Shown here one piece after another: positions 32,010-40,461 of a DNA stretch of 64,000 nucleotides (positions within the stretch are counted from its first letter, which is position 1; the number at the start of each line of letters is the position of its first letter). The notes beneath the pieces were generated by a model. The model was not told the origin of the DNA. It saw only the letters and a program-made list of their open reading frames with translations, and ran no database searches. The DNA comes from Azospirillum ramasamyi (GTDB taxonomy: Bacteria; Pseudomonadota; Alphaproteobacteria; Azospirillales; Azospirillaceae), in assembly GCF_003233655.1 (NCBI RefSeq), contig NZ_CP029830.1, positions 422,501 through 486,500 on the forward strand. The letters run 5' to 3'. Made by a program: the position numbers and the translations under genes.

Positions 32010-33251
32010 ATGACGACCACCGCCCTCTCTTCGCCGGCCCCTTCCTCCACATGGCTCGTGCTGCTGTGCGCCAGCCGCTTCGCCACGTCGCTGTCCTTCA
32101 TGGTCTATGCCGGCGCGCTCGTGCCGGCGATGCAGGCCTGGAGCATGTCGGCGGGAGAGGCCGGGTCGATCCAGACCGCCTTCAACATCGGCTATGCCCT
32201 GTCGCTGGTGGGATCCTCCTGGTTCGCCGACAGCCTGGGCGCCAAGCGGGTCTTCCTGTGGGCGAGCTGGGCGACGGCACTGACCGGCCTCGCCTTCGCG
32301 GTCTTCGCCCGCTCGGCGGAAAGCGGCCTGCTGCTGTTCGCCCTGTTGGGCCTGACGCAGGGCGGAACCTATGCCCCCTCCATCATGCTGGTGGCGCAGG
32401 GCGTGCCGACGGAGCGGCGCGGGGCGGCGGTCGGCTGGCTGCTGGGGGCCGGGTCGCTCGGCTATTTCGCCTCCATCGCTCTCGCCGCCGGGCTGGCGGA
32501 GCGGTTCGGCTACGAGGCCGCCTTCATCGCCTGCGGGCTGGGGCCGCTGCTGGCGGCGCTGCTCGCCACGCCGGGCCTGCGCGGACGGGCCAATCTGGTC
32601 GCCGGCGGCAGCGCGCGACGGCTGCGCGGCGCCTTCCGCTTCCTGGCCGACCGCCGGTCGTTCCTGCTGACCGCCGGCTACACCGCCCATTGCTGGGAAC
32701 TGCTGGGCATGTGGGCCTGGCTTCCAGCCTTCCTGACGGCCAGCCTCGCCGAGTCCGGCGGAGCCGGCATGCGCGGGCTGTGGATCGCCGCGGCCATCCA
32801 TCTCTCGGGCTTCCTGTCGTCGCTGTTGATGGGGCGGGCTTCGGACCGGCTGGGCCGGCGGACCGTTCTGGTGGCGATGGCGCTGCTGGGTGCGGCCTGT
32901 TCCTTCTCCATCGGCTGGATGGACGGGTTGCCGCTGATCCTGGTGCTGGCGGTGGCCGCCCTCTATGGCTTCTCGGCGCTGGGCGACTCCCCCGTGCTGT
33001 CCACGGCGATGACGGAATCGGTCGAGCCCGGCAGCCTGGGGGCGGCGCTGGCCGTGCGCTCCATCCTGGGCTTCGGCGCCGGCGGCGCGGCGCCGTTGGC
33101 GGTCGGGCTGGTGCTGGACCAGGCCGGCGGCATGGGCGCCCAGATGGACGGCTCGCCCTGGGGCTGGGGTTTCGCGCTTCTCGGCGTCGGCGGCGCCTTG
33201 GCGACCATCTGCGCCCTTCTTCTTCCCGCCGACCGTCCTCAACGGAGTTGA
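32010..33251 (+). CDS. Major facilitator superfamily transporter
   Basis: About 413 residues with twelve hydrophobic segments, starting STWLVLLCASRFATSLSFMVYAG. The loop between TM2 and TM3 reads WFADSLGAKRVFLW and the equivalent in the second half is GRASDRLGRRTVL, the MFS A-motif. TM-rich C-half ends ALLLPADRP. Substrate unknown; family resemblance is to cyanate/nitrate-type and general efflux members. Start uncertain: ATG at 31986 is also in frame and neither has a clear ribosome site. The GNAT gene follows after 5 bp. Confidence 0.88.
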   Translation: MTTTALSSPAPSSTWLVLLCASRFATSLSFMVYAGALVPAMQAWSMSAGEAGSIQTAFNIGYALSLVGSSWFADSLGAKRVFLWASWATALTGLAFAVFARSAESGLLLFALLGLTQGGTYAPSIMLVAQGVPTERRGAAVGWLLGAGSLGYFASIALAAGLAERFGYEAAFIACGLGPLLAALLATPGLRGRANLVAGGSARRLRGAFRFLADRRSFLLTAGYTAHCWELLGMWAWLPAFLTASLAESGGAGMRGLWIAAAIHLSGFLSSLLMGRASDRLGRRTVLVAMALLGAACSFSIGWMDGLPLILVLAVAALYGFSALGDSPVLSTAMTESVEPGSLGAALAVRSILGFGAGGAAPLAVGLVLDQAGGMGAQMDGSPWGWGFALLGVGGALATICALLLPADRPQRS

Positions 33252-33256
33252 TTTCC

Positions 33257-33775
33257 ATGCCTGCCATCACCGTGCGGGCGTCCACCGACGCCGACATCCC
33301 CGCCATCGCCGCGATCTATGCCCGCCATGTCCTGCACGGCACCGCGTCGTTCGAGGAGGTTCCGCCGGACGAGGCGGAGATGGCGCGCCGCCGCGCCGAC
33401 ATCCTGGCCCGCGGCCTGCCCTATCTGGTGGCGGAATGCGAGGGGCGGCTCGCCGGCTACGCCTATGCCGGTCTCTACCGCACGCGCAGCGCCTACCGCT
33501 TCACGCTGGAGAATTCCGTCTACGTCGCCGACGGCATGGGCCGGCGCGGCATCGGCCGGGCGCTGCTGGAGCCGTTGATCGGGCTCTGCGAGGCGGCCGG
33601 GTACCGCCGGATGATCGCGGTGATCGGCGACAGCGCCAACCACGGCTCCATCGGCCTGCATGCCGCCTGCGGCTTCCGTCCGGTCGGGGTGCTGCCAGCG
33701 GTCGGCTTCAAGTTCGGCCGCTGGCTGGACAGCGTCCTGATGGAACGCCCGCTGGGCGAGGGGAGCAACGGCTGA
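33257..33775 (+). CDS. GNAT family N-acetyltransferase (phosphinothricin acetyltransferase-like)
   Basis: 172 residues. ITVRASTDADIPAIAAIYARHVLHG opens the PAT/YncA-type fold. The acetyl-CoA loop is GMGRRGIGRALLEPLI, and NHGSIGLHAACGFRPVG is motif B. The length and the GTASFEEVPPD segment fit phosphinothricin/methionine-sulfoximine acetyltransferases. It follows the MFS gene by 5 bp, so the two are probably co-transcribed; a combined acetylation and export role against a toxic amino acid is only a suggestion. Confidence 0.9.
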   Translation: MPAITVRASTDADIPAIAAIYARHVLHGTASFEEVPPDEAEMARRRADILARGLPYLVAECEGRLAGYAYAGLYRTRSAYRFTLENSVYVADGMGRRGIGRALLEPLIGLCEAAGYRRMIAVIGDSANHGSIGLHAACGFRPVGVLPAVGFKFGRWLDSVLMERPLGEGSNG

Positions 33776-34452
33776 GCCTCCTCCTTGCACAGAGACGCTG
33801 TCTTGAAGGTGTTTGTATCGCGCTGACGGCGGCGGACCCATTCGCCCATGGCCTGCTGGATCGTCCAGTTCTTTGCCGGGCTGGCCTTCTGCGGCTGGGA
33901 GCGTGCTTCCGCTTCCGTCACTTCCGCGCAGCACCAGCCGCGCGAGGTAGCTGTGCTCGGCCGTCTCAGCCGCCGGCACCGGCAGGCCGACGGTGACGGC
34001 GCGCTCGAGCACCGCGCGGGCGGCGTCGAGACGGTTGTGCCGGACAGCGTCCTCTATGATGGCGACGGCGTCGAGTTCGGCCTGGACCCGTCGGGCGATC
34101 TCCTCCGGCCCCCGCTCTCCGCCCAGGGCACGCGCCACCTCCGCCCGTTCCAGCCCGCCGAGCAGGATCGGTTGGAGGAGGGCGCAGAGCGCGCTGGTGT
34201 CGATGGTGCCGGCCTGCATGACCTCGCCCAGGAGCCTGAGCACGGCATCAACGACGACGCTGAGACGCCGCCCTCGCTGCCGTGCGAGGCCGGGCATATT
34301 GGTCCGCAGGGAGAGGCGTATCTCCCGACCGACGAATTTTTTGAAGAATTTTCCGGGGCGCCGACATCCCCGACCGCAGCCCCACAGGCCGGCAGGATCC
34401 GGCGCCACCAGTAGACGGATCCGCGGCGGTAGAGATGGCCCCCAAGCGACAT
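33776..34452 (-). pseudogene. Tyrosine integrase remnant, frameshifted and truncated
   Basis: The N-terminus MSLGGHLYRRGSVYWWRRILP at 34452 is that of Azospirillum-type tyrosine recombinases. The sequence that should follow, EIRLSLRTNMPGLARQRGRRL to HSYLARLVLRG, continues in a different frame from about 34350, and AKNWTIQQAMGEWVRRRQR (about 33900-33835) is in a third. The catalytic domain with Arg-His-Arg-Tyr is missing; the convergent acetyltransferase gene begins where it should be. It starts 122 bp from the 3' end of tRNA-Gln, the usual place for an integrated element. Confidence 0.7.
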
Positions 34453-34573
34453 CCCCGGCACTCCCCCGTAAAGGGCGCCGAACCGCCGTTGGCAGAGGCT
34501 GATGGCACAGTTGGGGGACAAGCCTGCTGGCCTCGCCCTAAGTGCCTGACGTGCAAGGATTTCTAGGAGAGGT

Positions 34574-34647
34574 TGGTTGGGGGACTAGGATTCGAACCTA
34601 GGCTGGCGGAGTCAGAGTCCGCTGTCCTACCGCTAGACGATCCCCCA
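34574..34647 (-). tRNA. tRNA-Gln (anticodon CTG)
   Basis: Read on the minus strand the gene opens TGGGGGATCGTCTAGCGGTA and its 3' end has TTCGAATC followed by the acceptor strand TCCCCCA and encoded CCA. The acceptor stem is 7 bp (TGGGGGA/TCCCCCA), discriminator A. The anticodon loop is CTCTGAC, giving CUG for CAG codons. It marks the border between the core-like and accessory halves of the window. Confidence 0.97.
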
Positions 34648-35016
34648 GACCGTCACCGGGAAAATCAGGCGGCTTGAACCGACCTGGCCCGGCTTCGTGC
34701 ACTTTCCAGATAACCGCATCATTGCTGATGTGGGGCAGGGTTTTGCAGCGTTCGGGCAGCGGCGTCAAGCCTCGGATTTCGATGTGCCGCTGTTCGGGAC
34801 CGAAGGCGTCTGCGGCGGGCTTGCGCTGGCTATGCCGCCAAGGAAGCGGGACTGGCGCCGGAGGCAGTCCCAGCCGCCAAGAAGTAACGGACCGCTCAGA
34901 AAGGCATCCGCTGTCGGGGCCGCCTCTATCGAGACTGCCCTTCCCAGTCTGGCGCCACCGACGCCCCTCTTGGAACTGGCAGGCCACCCTTCGCCACCCC
35001 GATCAATGGGGATGCC
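34648..35016. other. Stretch without a supported gene
   Basis: Several overlapping ORFs exist on the plus strand, but none shows a family motif, a ribosome site or consistent codon use. It may be decayed island DNA next to the tRNA. Confidence 0.35.
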
Positions 35017-35310
35017 TCAAGCTGTTCCCGTCCTTTGCGCGTAGGGTTGTCGAAGGGAAAATTCGCCGCCATCGAGCGCTATCTCGATCGCGCGCTCCCT
35101 ATCGGCCTTGAGCCGGAGGACATCGTCAATGACGTCGAGATCCGGCACCCGGCCGCGCGACCGCTCCTCTGCGGTGAGGAGGACGATGCTATCGTGGCTG
35201 TCCTCAAGGGCTCTCCTCGGGAGGCCAGTCCGTCGACTTGGCCCCCCGGTGCCATTGCCGCGTGAGAGTGGCTGGGCAGGTGGCTTTCTCCTAGCCCCGG
35301 GTGGGAACAA
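35017..35310 (-). CDS. Small hypothetical protein, doubtful
   Basis: The ORF overlaps the end of the next gene by 20 bp. The C-terminal two thirds (LTAEERSRGRVPDLDVIDD, LRLKADRERAIEIALDGGE) look coding and charged; the first 40 residues are Pro/Arg-rich and less likely. A TTG at about 35207 with GAGGAG upstream would give a 63-residue protein. No family recognised. Confidence 0.35.
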   Translation of the reverse strand: MFPPGARRKPPAQPLSRGNGTGGPSRRTGLPRRALEDSHDSIVLLTAEERSRGRVPDLDVIDDVLRLKADRERAIEIALDGGEFSLRQPYAQRTGTA

Positions 35311-36187
35311 ACCCCTCGATGGCTTGGGCTACGACTTCATCGAGTTCGTCCTGGAGCTCGATTACGTCGTCGCGGAAGATATCGCGGCGGCAAGACACCT
35401 CGATGAGGTGTTCGCCGCTGCCACTGCCCTCGTCGGCGATGCCCACGTTGTAGTTGAAGATGTCCACCCCGAGGCTGTTCTCGCCGTTCGCCCAGGTACC
35501 GACAGCCCTCTCGACGGCATCTACGATGCCTTCGATGCCCTCATCGTCATCAAGGCCAGCTTCGCTCCGGAGGGATCTGGCAGACAGGACGACTTTGGCC
35601 TTCAGGTCGGCTTCGAGCGCGTCCATCCGCTTCGCCTCGAATGACTCAGAGCCCTCGACATCTTCGAAGACCGGGACGCGGGCGAGCTCCAGGTCGTGGA
35701 TTTCCGGACAGATGAGGACGTAGACCTCCGCGTCCTGCCATTCCATATGGTCGAAGTCGCCACGGAAGGCATCGTCACGCAAACCCTCAGCCGCCCCCTC
35801 CAACAGGTCGTCGATGCCACCGCTCAGGTCGAGGGTATCCCAGTCCAACTCCTCGGCTTGGCCATCGGCAACCAGGACATTGGCCGATTTCCGGGTCTTG
35901 CGGGTCCGGCCGTCCCGGATGTAGGAGGCAACGGCTGCTACGGCCCCGTCGATTGAATATCCGTAGTCGTCATATCCGTAGCAGTAGCCGAACCGGTCGA
36001 TGATGGCGAACGTATCCACCCCGCACCCTTCGTACCCGGTGATGATTCCCGCCACGACGCCGTTGGCCCTCACCCATACGAGATTGTAGGGCGCATCCAC
36101 CGCGACCGCCTTGATGTCGTGGGCCGCCAGGGCAGCCACAATCGCATCAATTTTACTCGGCTCTGCCAGTTGACCGATCGCTTCCAT
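35291..36187 (-). CDS. Hypothetical acidic protein (298 residues)
   Basis: No family recognised. It is strongly acidic, with LDWDTLDLSGGIDDLLEGAAEGL and SEAGLDDDEGIEGIVDAVERAV. There is a Gly/Tyr patch FGYCYGYDDYGYSIDG near residue 75 and NSLGVDIFNYNVGIADEG near the C-terminus. No signal peptide or membrane segment. A DNA-mimic or immunity-type role is conceivable from the charge alone. It sits between the tRNA and the structured leader, with AT-rich upstream DNA. Confidence 0.65.
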   Translation of the reverse strand: MEAIGQLAEPSKIDAIVAALAAHDIKAVAVDAPYNLVWVRANGVVAGIITGYEGCGVDTFAIIDRFGYCYGYDDYGYSIDGAVAAVASYIRDGRTRKTRKSANVLVADGQAEELDWDTLDLSGGIDDLLEGAAEGLRDDAFRGDFDHMEWQDAEVYVLICPEIHDLELARVPVFEDVEGSESFEAKRMDALEADLKAKVVLSARSLRSEAGLDDDEGIEGIVDAVERAVGTWANGENSLGVDIFNYNVGIADEGSGSGEHLIEVSCRRDIFRDDVIELQDELDEVVAQAIEGFVPTRG

Positions 36188-36321
36188 CTTGAATTACCCG
36201 CTGTTAGTTTCCTATTTCGATCCTTTCTGACAAAACTTACTAAGTAATTTACGGGACAAACCGGGACATTTACTATCGGACTCTGCGCAAACTCCATGAG
36301 ATTTTGTGAAGGCGCGCTTTT

Positions 36322-36335
36322 ATATGCTTGCATAT
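36322..36335. promoter_or_regulatory. Palindrome ATATGCTTGCATAT
   Basis: A near-perfect dyad (ATATGC-TT-GCATAT) in an AT-rich patch just upstream of the stem-loop array. Its position suits an operator or promoter element for the rightward operon starting at 36628. The regulator could be the HTH protein encoded there. Confidence 0.45.
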
Positions 36336-36366
36336 GCGCCCCTGCGCGTGTATCTTCGTGACTGTC

Positions 36367-36593
36367 ACCGTTTCGGGTAGCGCCGAGACGGTTCGTGCGC
36401 TCCCCGCCCGCGGAAACCCCGCGGTGGCACCAGATTCACGTGCTAGCGGGCGTCCCAACAGGGACGGAAGTCGGCCAGGCCGCCATGCCTGGCCCGTCGT
36501 TGAGCAGGGTAGGACGGACGCGGGTCCGTCGCGGCCAACGCACGGTACTCAGTACGCGAGGCTCCGGTGGCAGGGGTCCTGGCTTCACGCCAG
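36367..36593 (+). ncRNA. Array of seven stem-loops, candidate structured leader RNA
   Basis: Consecutive inverted repeats: 36367-36376/36383-36392 (10 bp, one G-U), 36408-36413/36419-36424 (CCGCGG), 36451-36456/36461-36466 (CGTCCC/GGGACG), 36473-36480/36487-36494 (GGCCAGGC/GCCTGGCC), 36513-36519/36524-36530 (GACGGAC/GTCCGTC), 36545-36548/36552-36555 (GTAC) and 36579-36583/36589-36593 (CTGGC/GCCAG). Loops are 3-6 nt. No convincing protein is encoded here. It ends 34 bp before the HTH gene, so it would be its 5' leader or a separate small RNA. The strand is chosen by the downstream operon; the repeats themselves are symmetric. Confidence 0.5.
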
Positions 36594-36627
36594 TAGACCG
36601 TCCCCAGCTACCCAAGGAGCCCACCAG

Positions 36628-36909
36628 ATGAAATCAGATGCAGAAGTCCCCCTGCCCGCCTGCCAAGCTGGAGTCCAGCGACCGGCCGCGCATACCGGCG
36701 GGCCGATGATCCCGGGTGCCATTCCTGAGGAGGCCGTGGCGGCGCTGTTCGGCTTCACCGTAAAGACGCTGCGCGAGAAACGCCGCAAGGGCGACGGGCC
36801 GCCCTACATCCGGCTCTCGAGGTCGACCACGATCTACCTCGCCGACGACGTCCGGGCGTACCTCACCTCCCGCCGTGTCGGCATCAGCCTCGGCAAGCAG
36901 GAGGGCTGA
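36628..36909 (+). CDS. Helix-turn-helix DNA-binding protein (excisionase/MerR-like HTH)
   Basis: 93 residues. The core IPEEAVAALFGFTVKTLREKR, then KGDGPPYIRLSRSTTIYLADDV, is the HTH_17/excisionase winged-helix pattern, ending with the usual VRAYLTSRR. Such proteins serve as phage or island excisionases and regulators. ATG 36628 is preceded by AAGGAG (36614-36619); the longer ORF from 36328 would cross the stem-loop array. First gene of a run of five close genes. Confidence 0.82.
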   Translation: MKSDAEVPLPACQAGVQRPAAHTGGPMIPGAIPEEAVAALFGFTVKTLREKRRKGDGPPYIRLSRSTTIYLADDVRAYLTSRRVGISLGKQEG

Positions 36910-36912
36910 CCG

Positions 36913-37293
36913 ATGCCGACCATCCTCCACTCCCGCCCGATGCCCGGCAGCCAGAAGGTCCTCGTCGTGGAGACCAAGCCGCCAGCCATCTGTCGCCGGT
37001 ACGAGCCCCGGCGGCTGGACATCGTGCTCACGAATGCCGGGCGCTACACGCGCATCAACGGCCGGAGCGTCATCCGCTGCCTCATGCGCGAGACCTTCGT
37101 CGATGTCCGCTCGAAGTCGGCCCACGCCTTCTACGAGCACGCCATCGTCACGTTCACCAGGGCCGCCGAGACCTTCGCGATGGAGATGACGGAGAACCCG
37201 CGACTGCCGCTGGCGGGCGCCCCGGCTGGCTCCCACGAACTCACCATCGACGACATCGACGCAATGGGCCTCGGCCGCCGGAGCGCACCATGA
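36913..37293 (+). CDS. Hypothetical protein (126 residues)
   Basis: No family recognised. It is basic at the N-terminus (KPPAICRRYEPRRLDIVL) and ends with ELTIDDIDAMGLGRR. It starts 3 bp after the HTH gene with a GGAGGG ribosome site, and its last 4 bases overlap the next start (ATGA). Soluble, no signal peptide. Confidence 0.7.
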   Translation: MPTILHSRPMPGSQKVLVVETKPPAICRRYEPRRLDIVLTNAGRYTRINGRSVIRCLMRETFVDVRSKSAHAFYEHAIVTFTRAAETFAMEMTENPRLPLAGAPAGSHELTIDDIDAMGLGRRSAP

Positions 37294-37580
37294 AGAAGAC
37301 CAGCAACGACAACCTCACCATCATCACCGACGAGCTCTTCTTCCACCCGCTCGGAAAGGGCCACGTCATCCAGGGCTACCTGTTCCGGCGCGCCAGTACA
37401 GGCGGCTGGTGGGGAATCGTTCCCGCCGGGCACTGGCTCTGGGAAGTCCAGCGCTGGCGCGACGAAGGTGGCCTGGGCCCGATCGCTCGCGGCACCGCTC
37501 CAACGATGGCGGAGGCGGCCGCTGCGGCCGAAGCCACCGCGGTCGCGGAGATGCGAAAGACCCGGCGAGGTGCAGCATGA
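37290..37580 (+). CDS. Hypothetical protein (96 residues)
   Basis: No family recognised. The central GWWGIVPAGHWLWEVQRWRD is Trp-rich, and the C-terminus is Ala-rich helix (TMAEAAAAAEATAVAEMRK). It overlaps the genes on both sides by ATGA, so it is part of a translationally coupled operon. Confidence 0.7.
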   Translation: MKKTSNDNLTIITDELFFHPLGKGHVIQGYLFRRASTGGWWGIVPAGHWLWEVQRWRDEGGLGPIARGTAPTMAEAAAAAEATAVAEMRKTRRGAA

Positions 37581-37933
37581 GCGCCCGTTCGCCGCAGGTC
37601 GCCTGGAAGATCTGGCTGGACTTCAAGCGCCTCCATCTGCCCCTCAATGGCCTGACCGCCGTGGATCTGGCCAAGGCGTTCACCTTCGCCGCCGAGCGCG
37701 GGTGGGCACGCGGCGCCCTGAACGCGCCGGTGTCGTCGGATGAGCCGAACGGGAACGACGTCCTCAGAACGAGCACGCTGTTCGGCGACCTGCTGCGCAC
37801 CTTCCCGACTGGCCTCACGCGCGCCGAGGCAGCTGAGGTCCGCGCGGCGATCGCTTTGGCCCCGCCCTCCTGGCGGGCCAAGGCCGAACACAGCAACCTG
37901 ATGATCAACCTGCCCCGCGGAGGTGCAGCATGA
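37577..37933 (+). CDS. Hypothetical protein (118 residues)
   Basis: No family recognised. Mostly helical: VAWKIWLDFKRLHLPLNGL, then TFAAERGWARGAL and LTRAEAAEVRAAIALAPP. Overlaps its neighbours by ATGA on both sides, the downstream one being the SNF2 helicase, which suggests a helper of that enzyme. Confidence 0.7.
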   Translation: MSARSPQVAWKIWLDFKRLHLPLNGLTAVDLAKAFTFAAERGWARGALNAPVSSDEPNGNDVLRTSTLFGDLLRTFPTGLTRAEAAEVRAAIALAPPSWRAKAEHSNLMINLPRGGAA

Positions 37934-39648
37934 AGCTCCGCTACGACACCATACCCAGCGTCCCCGTCTTCCGCTGGCACGGAGGGTACGATACCCGGCA
38001 CATCCCGAAGGGGGCCGGGTTCGATTACAACCCGAGTTCCCGGACCTGGTCGACGAGGCTGGCCAGCAAGGCCCGCCTGCTGGCGGAATACGCCGACGAG
38101 GCGACGCTCGAGCAGATTGAGCGCACCGCGCTGGCGCAGGAGGCGGCGGCCCGGGCGGCCGAGATGGCGGCTGCGGCGACGATCGCCGCATCCAGGGCGG
38201 TCGATGCCAATGTCGAGATCCCCGTGCCGCCGGGTCTGGCCTACCTGCCCTACCAGCGAGCCGGGATAGCCTACGCGATGCAGCGCAAGGACGTGCTGAT
38301 CGCGGACCAGATGGGACTCGGCAAGACGATCCAGGCGATCGGCGTCATCAACTCCGAACTCGGTGCCGAGCCCCGCCTCCGTGTGCTCATCGTCGCGCCC
38401 AAGATCGCGCTGACCAACTGGTGCCGTGAACTCGCGAAGTGGCTGGTGCGGCCGCTGACCATCGGCATCGCGACCACAAAGGCATGGCCGGAGACGGACG
38501 TCGTCGTAGTCAACTACGACATCCTCTCGAAGCTCGGCGATCGCCTCCGGGTGGTGCAATGGGACATCGCCGTCTTCGACGAGGCACACGCGCTCAAGGA
38601 CGGCAAGGCGGCCCGAACAAAGGCGGCGCTCGGCGCAACAGGGCAACCGCCAATCCCAGCGCGCCGGAGGCTGTTCTTGACCGGCACCCCAATCCTGAAC
38701 CGCCCGATCGAACTCTACCCGATGCTGCACGCGATGGGCGTGCGCGAGGCCAGCAACTTCTACAAGTTCGCGGCACGCTACTGCGACGGGCGCAACACCA
38801 AGTTCGGGTTCGACGCCAGCGGGGCCAGCAACCTCGACGAATTGCAGTCCGTCATGCGCAAGTCGGTGATGGTGCGTCGGCTGAAGGCGGACGTGCTGAC
38901 CGAACTGCCGGAGAAGCGGATCTCGGTCGTTGAGATCCCCTGCGACAACCCCGGTCTCAGCCGGGCTGTCGCCGCGGAGAAGCGGGCCCTCGACACCGCT
39001 GAACGTGAGACAGGGCGCCTGAAGGCGGCTGTCGAGGCCGCGAAGGCAGGAGGCAACGACGCGGCATACCGTGCCGCAGTTGCCAACCTCCGCGCGGGGC
39101 GGAGCGCGGCCTTCCAGGAGATGTCGCGCCTGCGCCACCAGACTGCCGTGGCCAAGGTCCCGCAGGTCGTCGAGCACCTCCTCGGCGTGCTCGGGTCGGC
39201 GACCGACGCCGTCCTCGTGTTCGCGCACCACTCAGACGTGATCGCGGGGATCGTAGACGGGCTCCATGAGGCTGGACACGAGGCCGCCGTCATCACCGGC
39301 GACACCTCGGACAAGGACCGGCAGGACGCGCAGGACGACATCCAGCTGGGCCGCAAACGCATCTTCGTCGGCAGCATGCGAGCCTGCGGCGTCGCCATTA
39401 CGCTGACAGCGGCGTCGACCGTCGTCTTCGCGGAGCAGGACTGGACGCCGGGCATCATGCAGCAGGCCGAGGACCGAGCGCACCGGATCGGGCAGCGCAA
39501 TGCCGTCCTTGTCCAGCACCTCGTGCTCGATGGGAGCTTCGACGCCACCATGGCCAAGACCGTCGCGGCTAAGGGCGGGGTGATCGAGGAAGCCTTGGAT
39601 GTGGAAGCTGAACCCGGCGATGCGCCTGAGATGTCCCTCGCCGTCTGA
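37930..39648 (+). CDS. SNF2-family (SMARCAL1-like) DEAD/DEAH helicase
   Basis: 572 residues. The N-terminal YDTRHIPKGAGFDYNPSSRT resembles the HARP-like segment of annealing helicases. Walker A DQMGLGKT has Lys132, DEAH is at 217-220, and motif III is FLTGTPILNR. The helicase C half has VLVFAHHSDVIAGI, TLTAASTVVFAEQDW and QAEDRAHRIGQ. The SNF2 class translocates on dsDNA and can reanneal or remodel. Phage and island versions are common and often sit with small unknown genes, as here. No nuclease domain is fused. It closes the coupled operon and is followed by a hairpin at 39660-39684. Confidence 0.92.
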   Translation: MKLRYDTIPSVPVFRWHGGYDTRHIPKGAGFDYNPSSRTWSTRLASKARLLAEYADEATLEQIERTALAQEAAARAAEMAAAATIAASRAVDANVEIPVPPGLAYLPYQRAGIAYAMQRKDVLIADQMGLGKTIQAIGVINSELGAEPRLRVLIVAPKIALTNWCRELAKWLVRPLTIGIATTKAWPETDVVVVNYDILSKLGDRLRVVQWDIAVFDEAHALKDGKAARTKAALGATGQPPIPARRRLFLTGTPILNRPIELYPMLHAMGVREASNFYKFAARYCDGRNTKFGFDASGASNLDELQSVMRKSVMVRRLKADVLTELPEKRISVVEIPCDNPGLSRAVAAEKRALDTAERETGRLKAAVEAAKAGGNDAAYRAAVANLRAGRSAAFQEMSRLRHQTAVAKVPQVVEHLLGVLGSATDAVLVFAHHSDVIAGIVDGLHEAGHEAAVITGDTSDKDRQDAQDDIQLGRKRIFVGSMRACGVAITLTAASTVVFAEQDWTPGIMQQAEDRAHRIGQRNAVLVQHLVLDGSFDATMAKTVAAKGGVIEEALDVEAEPGDAPEMSLAV

Positions 39649-39659
39649 GCGGATCGAAT

Positions 39660-39684
39660 GCCGCCGTTCGAACAGAACGGCGGC
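39660..39684 (+). terminator. Hairpin after the helicase gene
   Basis: GCCGCCGTTC pairs perfectly with GAACGGCGGC over a GAACA loop, 12 bp after the helicase stop. There is no T run, so termination is probable rather than certain. It lies between convergent genes and may act on both. Confidence 0.65.
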
Positions 39685-39717
39685 CTACCAACGGAGAAAG
39701 ATCATGACGACATACCG

Positions 39718-40461
39718 CTACGATGACTGCGACGGCAGCCCAGCCCTTTCGGCCGCGGCCGCAAGTTCCTCGACGGAGGTGAGCCCGGCCTGACGGACGG
39801 CTTCCTCGATCCCGAGGTGGCCGGAGCACAGCCCGTTCCACGCCTCGTGGAGTTCGAGGAGCCATTCCTCGCTCGGCTGTTCCACCGGTGGCCTGGGCAG
39901 CGGCACGCCAAGGGCGCCGCCAGGCCCCGTTGGATCGACCTCGGGGTTGGCCGGTTCGAACAGCGCGAGCCGCCCCCGGATTGCCGCCAGGGTCACCGGC
40001 GTGTAGCCCCAGCTGTCGACGCCGACATCCAAGGATCCCCGGCATCCAGATAGGCGCCCGTGCGAGTGACCGAACAAATGTAGCGCGCCGTACCTCATCG
40101 CATTCCACACGCGCATCCCGTAATGAAAAAGGATGATCCGTTGCTTCTCCACGGAGATCTCGCGGTAATGGGCCGCCTGCGACGACCAGGCGAGCGCGAT
40201 GGTGGCGCCGCTGTCGTGGTTGCCGATGATCAGGTGCTTGTGGCCATTCAGGCGCCTGAAGATGCTGGCCATCCGTCTCGGGTCACACCGGACCGCGAAG
40301 TCGCCGAGGTGGAAGACGTCGTCCTTCGGGCCGACGACCGCGTTCCAGTTCGCGATCATGGCTTCGTCCATCTCGTCGGCATCAGCAAACGGACGGTTGC
40401 AGAAGCGAATTACGTTCGTGTGGCCGAAATGAGTATCGGCCGTAAAATAGGTCTGCGGCAT
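39718..40461 (-). CDS. Metallophosphoesterase, calcineurin-like
   Basis: 247 residues. All metal motifs are present in order: FTADTHFGHTNVIRF, FHLGDFA, IIGNHDSG, LFHYGMRVW and LFGHSHGRL. The short form with THFGH is typical of phage and island phosphoesterases that act on nucleotides or nucleic-acid ends. A 75-residue C-terminal tail (EQPSEEWLLELHEAWNGL) is extra. The longer upstream ORF is an open-frame artefact; MPQTYFTADTH is the family start, though the ribosome site is weak. Confidence 0.92.
   Translation of the reverse strand: MPQTYFTADTHFGHTNVIRFCNRPFADADEMDEAMIANWNAVVGPKDDVFHLGDFAVRCDPRRMASIFRRLNGHKHLIIGNHDSGATIALAWSSQAAHYREISVEKQRIILFHYGMRVWNAMRYGALHLFGHSHGRLSGCRGSLDVGVDSWGYTPVTLAAIRGRLALFEPANPEVDPTGPGGALGVPLPRPPVEQPSEEWLLELHEAWNGLCSGHLGIEEAVRQAGLTSVEELAAAAERAGLPSQSS

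Noticed and set aside
36328-36627. N-terminal extension of the HTH protein
   Set aside because: It would run through the stem-loop array; ATG 36628 has a strong AAGGAG site and gives the normal length.
39704-39793. 29-codon ORF MTTYRYDDCDG with a ribosome-like site
   Set aside because: It overlaps the end of the convergent phosphoesterase gene and shows no family feature; kept out as unsupported.
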